Assembly: GCA_030668505.1 (NCBI GenBank)
Contig: DAOUTV010000052.1
Coordinates: 1 to 8,748, forward strand
Source of the DNA: Desulfobacterales bacterium
GTDB lineage: Bacteria > Desulfobacterota > Desulfobacteria > Desulfobacterales > C00003060
DNA length: 8,748 nucleotides
Direction of reading: 5' to 3'
In this document: in pieces, positions 1-3,856 of the stretch
Position numbering within the stretch: the first letter of the stretch is position 1
How the letters are laid out: each line of letters opens with the position of its first letter
The notes under the pieces: generated by a model
The model's database searches: none
What the model was told of the DNA's origin: nothing
What the model saw: only the letters and a program-made list of their open reading frames with translations
Translations under genes and position numbers: made by a program

Positions 1-138
1 GACCTTTGCAAAACTGTCATTTTTTCGTGATGCGGCGTCAGGCTTCGAATTTTAATCCTCGAAATACATAATGTATTCCTCCGGTTAAAATTTTTGCCTT
101 CCTTGCCTGACAAAAAAATGTCGCGTTTTTCAAAGGTC
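1..138. repeat. Long imperfect palindrome (MITE/REP-like element)
   Basis: The stretch starts with GACCTTTG and ends with CAAAGGTC (131-138), its exact reverse complement. At its centre AATACAT (63-69) and ATGTATT (71-77) flank a single A at 70, almost exactly the midpoint. The arms between also match loosely (TTTTAA near 49-54 against TTAAAA near 85-90, TGTCATTTTTTC near 15-26 against the reverse complement of 112-124). Nothing in it codes for protein. A full-length palindrome of this size is typical of non-autonomous repeats dispersed in bacterial genomes. The left end may lie just outside the window. It sits about 60 bp beyond the stop of the OmpA-like gene and could act on that transcript's 3' end. 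Confidence 0.7.
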
Positions 139-199
139 TCATGTTTTTCATTTGACGGGTCAATCGATAAAAGGCTGTTGAAGTTGTGGTTTATGAGCC

Positions 200-1183
200 T
201 TAATCCCTGATCATCCTGATTTCGACCCGCCGGTTTTTCGCCCTACCTTCAGGGGTTTCATTCGAAGCCGCCGGCCTGGTTTTTCCGTAGCCCCTGACCG
301 TTATCCTCCTGGAATCTACCCCAAGCTCTATCAACTGCATGGCCACTGACATCGCCCGCCAGTATGACAGGCCCATATTGTCTGTATACCTCAAATTAGA
401 GCCGGTATTCCCCACCGGAATACTGTCTGTGTGTCCCTCCACGCTGATTCTATAGTTCGGCATAGCTTTGATTTGTTCGGCCTTTTGTTTGATAATGTCT
501 TGTGATTTCTTAGAAGTAATTTTCTGGCCCGAAGCAAAGAAGCCGTTTAATGCAATTACTATTTCTTCGCTGTTTTCACCGTCGGAGTTCGGTTTTGAGG
601 AAACGGTTCCGGCCGCCGCTTTATCCTGCCATGCCTGCGCAGGTTCACCCTGCAAGACCTCGATATTTTCATCCAGATTCGCCACCTGTGTCCTGTGGGC
701 CTCTTTCTCAAGGGATGCCCTTGCCATTTTTTCATCAACCTGCTGCGGTGCCTGTGCCTGCTCCGCTTCTTTCAGGGATTTCCGTGCCAGACCAAGATTT
801 TCCTGGAGCTGAGAAACCTGGTCCTGAAGAACGGCCACCTGCGCCTGGTATGTTTCTTTCTCTTCCTCGATCCTTGCCAGTTTCTCGTCGGAGACAGATA
901 GCGGCTGTTGCTGAACTTTCAATTCATTTCCGGAATTACCCGCTTTCTTCTGAAGGGGACTGGTTTCTTTTTCCAAGCCTTTCATACTGCTTATGGATTG
1001 GTCTTTTCTCTTGACAACTCTGTCTGCAAACTCTTTGTCAGGCCGACCTTTGCCATTATTCCGATGATGAACGTATCCGTTCAGAATTCTTGTCGGTACA
1101 GGGCCGCGTACGGCGAGAAAAGTAATATAGCCGGAGGCCATAAAAATGAGGGTCGCAAGTCCTAAGACGAATTTACGTGCCAT
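200..1183 (-). CDS. Membrane-anchored coiled-coil protein with C-terminal OmpA/MotB-type peptidoglycan-binding domain
   Basis: The 327-residue protein opens with a basic tip and one hydrophobic segment (about residues 5-25), read as an uncleaved anchor or signal. A low-complexity linker follows, then a charged, Gln/Glu-rich coiled coil (about 95-185) and an OmpA-family domain (about 206-327). The domain shows GHTD (250-253), the Y-W-R-A-M helix (274-278), RGYGKTRP (297-304) and NRRVEI (317-322). Asp253 and Arg319 lie where the family binds diaminopimelate of peptidoglycan. The coiled coil carries an internal duplication 51 residues apart (starting DEKLAR at 99 and DEKMAR at 150). The probable role is to tether the envelope to the cell wall. 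A MotB-like stator role is less likely, because the anchor lacks an obvious ion-binding Asp and no MotA gene is adjacent. The start is supported by GGAG (1189-1192) five bases before ATG. A weak 6-bp hairpin plus TTTT (201-167, minus) could end the transcript. Confidence 0.85.
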   Translation of the reverse strand: MARKFVLGLATLIFMASGYITFLAVRGPVPTRILNGYVHHRNNGKGRPDKEFADRVVKRKDQSISSMKGLEKETSPLQKKAGNSGNELKVQQQPLSVSDEKLARIEEEKETYQAQVAVLQDQVSQLQENLGLARKSLKEAEQAQAPQQVDEKMARASLEKEAHRTQVANLDENIEVLQGEPAQAWQDKAAAGTVSSKPNSDGENSEEIVIALNGFFASGQKITSKKSQDIIKQKAEQIKAMPNYRISVEGHTDSIPVGNTGSNLRYTDNMGLSYWRAMSVAMQLIELGVDSRRITVRGYGKTRPAASNETPEGRAKNRRVEIRMIRD

Positions 1184-1305
1184 AAAGACTCCGTGTGCGG
1201 ATCAAACGTATGCAGTTTACTTTCGAAAAACAACGCCCCTCCCGCATTTCCATCGTAATCGTCTGGCAGGGCGGAAAGTCGGCAATTAATAATAAGAATC
1301 TGTTT

Positions 1306-1334
1306 TTTATAGGCTGTTTCAAAAGACTTGTCCT
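1306..1334 (-). promoter_or_regulatory. Candidate sigma-70 promoter for the OmpA-like gene
   Basis: On the minus strand AGGACA (1334-1329, 4/6 to TTGACA) lies 17 bases before TATAAA (1311-1306, 5/6 to TATAAT). This would give a leader of about 115 nt before the ATG at 1183. No better pair was seen closer to the gene. Confidence 0.35.
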
Positions 1335-1335
1335 T

Positions 1336-1357
1336 GGTCTGTTTGGGGTCTGTTTGG
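1336..1357. repeat. Perfect 11-bp tandem duplication
   Basis: GGTCTGTTTGG occurs twice back to back (1336-1346 and 1347-1357). A related string (GGGGTCT ... GTTTGGC) occurs in the hairpin at 1869-1894. The tandem pair overlaps the far edge of the -35 region proposed for the OmpA-like gene, so it could be a regulator site or simply a slippage product. Confidence 0.6.
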
Positions 1358-1374
1358 CCATTTTTGACCGGCCT

Positions 1375-1417
1375 GCTCCCCGTAACCCCCGACCACTAGG
1401 GCGGGGTCAAGGGGAGC
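1375..1417. repeat. Two-tier GC-rich inverted repeat
   Basis: Outer arms GCTCCCC (1375-1381) and GGGGAGC (1411-1417) enclose inner arms ACCCC (1385-1389) and GGGGT (1403-1407), with symmetric 3-nt internal loops. No T-run follows on either strand, so a rho-independent terminator is unlikely. It is more probably a dispersed repeat or a structured RNA segment. Confidence 0.55.
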
Positions 1418-1451
1418 TATCTAAAAATGTCAATCTTCCTTACCGGGAGGC

Positions 1452-1469
1452 CTCGCCCTTCAGGGCGGG
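1452..1469. repeat. Short GC-rich hairpin, possibly an IS200/IS605-type end remnant
   Basis: CTCGCCC (1452-1458) and GGGCGGG (1463-1469) pair over 7 bp (one T-G) around a TTCA loop. Imperfect GC-rich palindromes of this look are common at the right ends of IS200/IS605 elements, but no transposase or tnpB sequence lies beside it, so only the hairpin itself is certain. Confidence 0.4.
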
Positions 1470-1534
1470 CGTGGACTCAAAGTTATAGGCTCGCTTCGTT
1501 TAAATTGTAAAATTCGGTCTAACATCCTCAAACA

Positions 1535-1550
1535 GTTACAATTTTGTAAC
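1535..1550. promoter_or_regulatory. 16-bp palindrome GTTACAA-TT-TTGTAAC
   Basis: Seven-base arms are perfect and separated by TT. The shape suits a dimeric DNA-binding protein. The same GTTAC/GTAAC core, with a wider spacer, recurs at 2556-2584 upstream of the isomerase gene. No promoter adjoining this copy is evident. Confidence 0.3.
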
Positions 1551-1575
1551 GCTTCGCTGAGAATTATAGGGAAAA

Positions 1576-1746
1576 ATGGACAGAATGGAGTTATCAAAGA
1601 GTTTTGAAACAGCTTCAATGGATATATACCCAAAAGGAGATTGTGCGTCAAGCCTCCAATCGACACACCATATTTATGGTCGGAAGGCCATGCCCTGCGT
1701 TAAAATCGGTGAGGAACTTGAATATTTGCTTTTACTTGCTTGTTAG
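1576..1746 (+). CDS. Doubtful small ORF, 56 codons
   Basis: An ATG frame preceded by AGGG five bases upstream encodes 56 residues beginning MDRMELSKSFETASMDIYPK and ending LLLLAC. An in-frame TAG lies just upstream, so it cannot extend. I do not recognise the sequence. Its composition is protein-like and the possible terminator at 1869-1903 lies downstream, but its length, weak ribosome site and lack of family resemblance leave it as a possible small protein or the remnant of a decayed gene. Confidence 0.15.
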   Translation: MDRMELSKSFETASMDIYPKGDCASSLQSTHHIYGRKAMPCVKIGEELEYLLLLAC

Positions 1747-1754
1747 ATTTTCCA

Positions 1755-1783
1755 TTGAAGTATTCTCTGTAAAATCATAAAGT
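1755..1783 (+). promoter_or_regulatory. Weak candidate sigma-70 promoter
   Basis: TTGAAG (1755-1760) and TAAAGT (1778-1783) are 17 bases apart, each matching 4 of 6 consensus bases. It could serve the CBS gene or a short transcript ending at the hairpin 1869-1903. Support is only positional. Confidence 0.2.
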
Positions 1784-1868
1784 TAGCAGTCTCAGACAAT
1801 TCAAATTCATAATTTCCTGGACGTCCTTACTAGTCCCTGATAGAAATTAAAAAATAGAAAACTTATGC

Positions 1869-1903
1869 GCCAAACGGGGTCTCGCCTGTTTGGCTTCTTG
1901 TTT
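1869..1903 (+). terminator. Candidate rho-independent terminator in a non-coding region
   Basis: GCCAAACGGG (1869-1878) and CCTGTTTGGC (1885-1894) form a 10-bp stem with one G-T pair around a 6-nt loop (GTCTCG). It is followed by TTCTTGTTT (1895-1903), seven Ts in nine bases. No recognised gene precedes it on this strand apart from the doubtful ORF at 1576-1746. Confidence 0.4.
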
Positions 1904-1925
1904 GGTGAAAAGAATCAAAACATTG

Positions 1926-1993
1926 GAACCGGATGAGCGAAATCTTCACGTCCGGGACTGATGGGGAGCGCTGGGGAACCGGTGCTGCTCCCC
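1926..1993 (+). mobile_element. Group II intron domain V and VI remnant
   Basis: Positions 1926-1958 read as a 33-nt version of the usual 34-nt domain V hairpin: GAACCGGATG on the 5' side, a GAAA loop (1939-1942) and CACGTCCGG (1947-1955) on the 3' side with the characteristic CG bulge. Positions 1963-1993 form a domain VI-like hairpin: GGGGA/TCCCC at the base, a 3-nt bulge (TGC), then GCGCTGG/CCGGTGC capped by GGAA. Decay is visible. The catalytic AGC triad reads AAC, the basal pairs opposite it are mismatched (GGGAC instead of GGTTC), one base is missing in the upper stem, and no bulged branch-point A is present in VI. No reverse transcriptase or maturase ORF lies upstream in the window. 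It is therefore an inactive 3' fragment, or an unrelated RNA imitating one. Confidence 0.5.
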
Positions 1994-2088
1994 GGAAATT
2001 TACAAAAACACAGGCTGATAGCCTTCTATATCAAGCACGGAACTTGCGGACAAACTGTCCGTCAGGTGGCAGATAAAGGAGAAATATT

Positions 2089-2487
2089 ATGTTCCATGCA
2101 AAGGATATTATGACTAAAGAGGTGTCGACTGTTAGGCAAGATGCCAAAATAACCGATGTAATAAGACTCCTGGCACAGAAGAGAATCACGGGCGTGCCCG
2201 TGGTTTCAGATGATATGCGTCTATTAGGTGTGGTGACTGAAAAGGACATATTGAGGACGTTGCGATATGACCAAAATATCAAAGGCAAATCAGCCGCAGA
2301 TTTGATGACAAGTGAAATCATCTCGTTTGACGAACATGACAGTTTGATGGAAGTCTTTGAAAGTTTAGTGGAAAATGAGTTCAGAAGAGTTCCGATTTTG
2401 TCAGAGGGAATATTGGTAGGTATTGTCAGCAGAAGAGACATTATTGAATTTTTCTCCGCAAAAGCAGCTGGGTCTAAAACAAATTAA
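2089..2487 (+). CDS. Stand-alone tandem CBS-domain protein
   Basis: The 132-residue protein consists almost entirely of two CBS domains, about 2-58 and 66-125. The first starts with AKDIMTKEVSTV and contains ITGVPVVSDDMRLLGVVTEKDIL. The second starts with AADLMTSEIISF and contains FRRVPILSEGILVGIVSRRDII. A CBS pair (Bateman module) binds adenine nucleotides such as AMP, ATP or S-adenosylmethionine at the cleft between the domains. Stand-alone pairs are usually cytoplasmic regulators of a partner protein, which cannot be named here. The start is firm: AAAGGAG (2075-2081) lies 7 bases before ATG. Two short hairpins (2012-2024 and CGGACA/TGTCCG at 2047-2061) precede the ribosome site and could modulate the leader. 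The gene is co-directional with the isomerase 120 bp downstream, but repeats lie between them, so shared transcription is uncertain. Confidence 0.9.
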   Translation: MFHAKDIMTKEVSTVRQDAKITDVIRLLAQKRITGVPVVSDDMRLLGVVTEKDILRTLRYDQNIKGKSAADLMTSEIISFDEHDSLMEVFESLVENEFRRVPILSEGILVGIVSRRDIIEFFSAKAAGSKTN

Positions 2488-2492
2488 GGGGG

Positions 2493-2533
2493 CAGTCAGT
2501 ATGCCCCGTGCGGGAGCACAGGGAGGCTCCACT
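2493..2533. repeat. 41-bp stem-loop repeat, copy A
   Basis: This copy matches 3407-3447 at 38 of 41 positions. Its core is CCCCGTGC, GGGA loop, GCACAGGG, with one C-A mismatch in the stem. It starts 5 bases after the CBS stop codon. No T-run follows, so it is not a typical terminator, though it may protect the 3' end of the CBS transcript. Confidence 0.7.
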
Positions 2534-2555
2534 TATTGTTGACTTCGTAGCAATA

Positions 2556-2584
2556 TGTGTTACCTTTTTTAAATCTGTAACACA
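2556..2584. promoter_or_regulatory. Inverted repeat TGTGTTAC-N13-GTAACACA before the isomerase gene
   Basis: The 8-bp arms are perfect (2556-2563 and 2577-2584) and the right arm ends 12 bases before the Shine-Dalgarno sequence (2597-2602). TTGACT (2539-2544) lies upstream, but the base run at the matching -10 distance (TACCTT, 2561-2566) is poor. The element may be an operator or a leader hairpin; its position favours control of the isomerase gene. Confidence 0.4.
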
Positions 2585-2608
2585 GTTCAAACTTTGAAGG
2601 AGATTAGC

Positions 2609-3100
2609 ATGAAAAAAGTTGAAAATGGTCATTTTGTCAAGGTCGATTACACGGGCACATTGGAAAATGGTGACATGTTCGATTCCAGCCGTAATTCCCA
2701 TCCCATTGAAGTTGAAGTTGGGACAGGCGGGGTCATCAAGGGATTCGAGGAAGCACTCATAGGTATGGTCAATAACGAAAAGAAGACATTTACCCTTTCT
2801 TCTGAGGAACCTTACGGAAATCGGAAGGAGAGCCTGGAGCAAAGCTTTATACGCTCTGAACTGCCCCAGGGATTTGAACCCCAGGTCGGTCAGGTATTAG
2901 CCCTCCGGAATCCTCAGGGCGGCCAGTTGCCGGCAACGGTGAAGCATGCGGACGATGAAAAGATTACGGTGGATCTTAATCATCCCCTGGCTGGAAAGAC
3001 TCTGACCTTTGAAATAGAGGTCCTTGAGATTAATGATGAGGCCGGTCCGTCCTCGTGTGCGCCATCGGCCTGTAGCTGTTGCACCACTACGTGTTCGTGA
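2609..3100 (+). CDS. SlyD-like FKBP-type peptidyl-prolyl cis-trans isomerase with cysteine-rich tail
   Basis: The 163-residue protein catalyses cis-trans isomerisation of prolyl bonds and probably acts as a cytoplasmic folding chaperone; no signal peptide is visible. The FKBP part is split as in SlyD. Strand and helix elements VKVDYTGTLENGDMFDSS and GTGGVIKGFEEALIGM come first. An insert-in-flap chaperone domain (about 70-125, after EPYGNRKE) follows, then the closing strands LNHPLAGKTLTFEIEVLEI. The last 18 residues hold all five cysteines of the protein (150, 155, 157, 158, 162), where Escherichia coli SlyD has a His/Cys-rich nickel-binding tail. Here the tail has no histidine. I chose ATG 2609 because AAGGAG (2597-2602) precedes it by 6 bases; an in-frame TTG at 2594 is an unlikely alternative. 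A terminator follows 30 bases after the stop. Confidence 0.9.
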   Translation: MKKVENGHFVKVDYTGTLENGDMFDSSRNSHPIEVEVGTGGVIKGFEEALIGMVNNEKKTFTLSSEEPYGNRKESLEQSFIRSELPQGFEPQVGQVLALRNPQGGQLPATVKHADDEKITVDLNHPLAGKTLTFEIEVLEINDEAGPSSCAPSACSCCTTTCS

Positions 3101-3129
3101 TTGTGTAAAGGGACAAGTCCGAAAATATG

Positions 3130-3170
3130 AAGCCGGCTGACAAAAGTCGGCTTTACTCTTTCTCGTTTTT
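3130..3170 (+). terminator. Rho-independent terminator after the isomerase gene
   Basis: AAGCCG (3130-3135) and CGGCTT (3148-3153) form the stem; GAC/GTC with an AAAA loop can pair inside it as an alternative. A T-rich tract follows (3152-3170), starting TTTACTCTTTCTC and ending TTTTT. It begins 30 bases after the isomerase stop codon. Confidence 0.6.
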
Positions 3171-3254
3171 AAGCCTGGCAACCACCCCTTACCCGAATTG
3201 TCCACGGATCCTGATTTGAGTGAGGGTAAGGAGGCTAATGCTGTACGATTTCAT

Positions 3255-3283
3255 TTGTTAAGTTCAGGCTATTCGATTATAAT
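3255..3283 (+). promoter_or_regulatory. Strong-looking sigma-70 promoter far upstream of typA
   Basis: TTGTTA (3255-3260, 4/6) is followed after exactly 17 bases by a perfect TATAAT (3278-3283). Transcription would begin near 3290. The next gene on this strand, typA, starts only at 3857, so the product is either a leader of about 570 nt crossing all the hairpins or a separate non-coding RNA. Confidence 0.5.
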
Positions 3284-3307
3284 AGTTTTTTACTCACCTT
3301 CGCCAGA

Positions 3308-3330
3308 ATGCCCCGTGCGGAAGCAGGGGG
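3308..3330. repeat. Degenerate copy C of the 41-bp stem-loop repeat
   Basis: ATGCCCCGTGCGG (3308-3320) is identical to the start of copy A's core (2501-2513). The second arm has diverged to AAGCAGGGGG, and similarity to copies A and B ends there. Confidence 0.45.
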
Positions 3331-3346
3331 ATGAATGGCGTGGTGA

Positions 3347-3372
3347 CCCGCCATAGCCTTGGCGAAGGCGGG
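3347..3372. repeat. 26-bp GC-rich inverted repeat
   Basis: CCCGCC (3347-3352) pairs with GGCGGG (3367-3372) around a 14-nt middle. It lies between copies C and B of the stem-loop repeat, forming part of a tight row of hairpins. Confidence 0.5.
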
Positions 3373-3394
3373 TTATTGCTTCGGCGAGTTCCGC

Positions 3395-3447
3395 CATCCT
3401 GAGAAACAGTCAGGATGCCCTGTGCGGGAGCACAGGGAGGCTTCACT
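3395..3447. repeat. Copy B of the 41-bp repeat with an overlapping inverted repeat
   Basis: Copy B occupies 3407-3447. Its core CCCTGTGC, GGGA, GCACAGGG (3418-3437) is a perfect 8-bp stem. Overlapping its left edge is a second perfect 8-bp inverted repeat, CATCCTGA (3395-3402) and TCAGGATG (3410-3417). The two hairpins abut, so they could stack in RNA or extrude in DNA. Confidence 0.65.
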
Positions 3448-3521
3448 AAAGAGGACCTTAGTTTGCAGGTAACCATCGATGTTTCATGCCCGCCGCTGCA
3501 GTGTCTCATCGAGCACTAACT

Positions 3522-3658
3522 TTGACGGCTTCGTAAAAAGTCGAAAAACACCTCTTTCTGTCATTCCGGCGAAAGCCGGAATCCAGTTTATTCAGCTAGT
3601 TGCAAAGGCTCTGGACTCCGGTTTTCACCGGAGTGACGACTTTTTACGAGATTATCAA
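3522..3658. mobile_element. MITE-like element with nested hairpins
   Basis: TCGTAAAAAGTCG (3531-3543) and CGACTTTTTACGA (3637-3649) are perfect 13-bp terminal inverted repeats. The match resumes further out with TTGA (3522-3525) against TCAA (3655-3658). Inside each end is a second hairpin: ATTCCGGC/GCCGGAAT around GAAA on the left (3563-3582), and ACTCCGG/CCGGAGT around TTTTCA on the right (3615-3634). The two arms are mirror copies; the left contains about 16 extra bases (3544-3559). A 24-bp unpaired middle (3587-3610) separates them. No transposase is encoded, so it would be non-autonomous. Each hairpin followed by TTTTT could terminate transcription weakly on one strand. One end recurs alone at 6825-6843. 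Confidence 0.7.
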
Positions 3659-3714
3659 CTTTCCTGCGTTCAGAAATTTCCAAGAAAGCTACGGCACGTA
3701 ATCAGTCCAGCCTA

Positions 3715-3741
3715 GGCAATGCCCTAATTTAGGGCGTTGCC
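3715..3741 (+). promoter_or_regulatory. 12-bp-stem hairpin upstream of typA
   Basis: GGCAATGCCCTA (3715-3726) pairs with TAGGGCGTTGCC (3730-3741) over 12 bp, with one T-G pair, around a 3-nt loop. No T-run follows on the plus strand. It lies 115 bp before the typA start and would be in its leader if transcription starts at 3290. It may be an operator, an RNA processing site or another repeat. Confidence 0.4.
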
Positions 3742-3856
3742 CGTGCGAGTATCAGTACGCCGGCGTTGAAGCAGGTGATGTCTTGTGGAGACCCAGGCTA
3801 TAAAGATCGTCAAGAAGAAACAGGGTGTCACCGGACAGACCTATAAGGTGATTGAT

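Larger units (their letters stand above)
1184..2088. other. 905-bp intergenic region, no convincing gene, rich in structured elements
   Basis: No open frame here looks like a protein family I know. From left to right it holds: a minus-strand promoter for the OmpA-like gene (1306-1334), an 11-bp perfect tandem repeat (1336-1357), two GC-rich hairpins (1375-1417 and 1452-1469), a GTTACAA/TTGTAAC palindrome (1535-1550), a doubtful 56-codon ORF (1576-1746), a weak plus-strand promoter (1755-1783), a terminator-like hairpin (1869-1903), a degenerate group II intron D5-D6 (1926-1993), and two short hairpins (2012-2024; 2047-2061) just before the CBS gene. The mixture suggests remnants of several insertions. 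Confidence 0.6.
3101..3856. other. 756-bp repeat-dense intergenic region between the isomerase and typA
   Basis: No credible gene is present. Contents in order: the isomerase terminator (3130-3170), a strong-looking promoter (3255-3283), a degenerate copy of the 41-bp repeat (3308-3330), an inverted repeat CCCGCC/GGCGGG (3347-3372), an inverted repeat CATCCTGA/TCAGGATG overlapping copy B of the 41-bp repeat (3395-3447), a MITE-like element (3522-3658), a 12-bp-stem hairpin (3715-3741), and the typA leader. A possible -10 TATAAA sits at 3799-3804, but no good -35 accompanies it. Confidence 0.6.

Noticed and set aside
468..1165. Several plus-strand frames (468-812, 550-1014, 695-901, 908-1165)
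   Set aside because: They lie antisense to the OmpA-like gene, whose domain and ribosome site are clear; their sequences are Pro/Ser/Cys-rich and family-less.
1173..1666. Frames at 1173-1361 (-), 1195-1488 (+) and 1460-1666 (-)
   Set aside because: They cross hairpins and repeats, have no good ribosome site and resemble no family.
2493..3447. CRISPR array
   Set aside because: The repeats are too few, unevenly spaced and palindromic at the core, and no cas gene is nearby.
3294..3509. Minus-strand frame of 71 codons containing KPPCAPAQGILTVSQDGG
   Set aside because: It is a translation of the 41-bp repeat and adjoining hairpins, a common source of false hypothetical proteins.
3479..3715. Plus-strand frame of 78 codons containing SVIPAKAGIQ
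   Set aside because: This peptide is the translation of the MITE's left hairpin; it appears wherever such repeats are read as genes.
3785..3856. Longer typA start at GTG 3785 (633 residues)
   Set aside because: The extra 24 residues have no counterpart in BipA, and a good ribosome site precedes ATG 3857.
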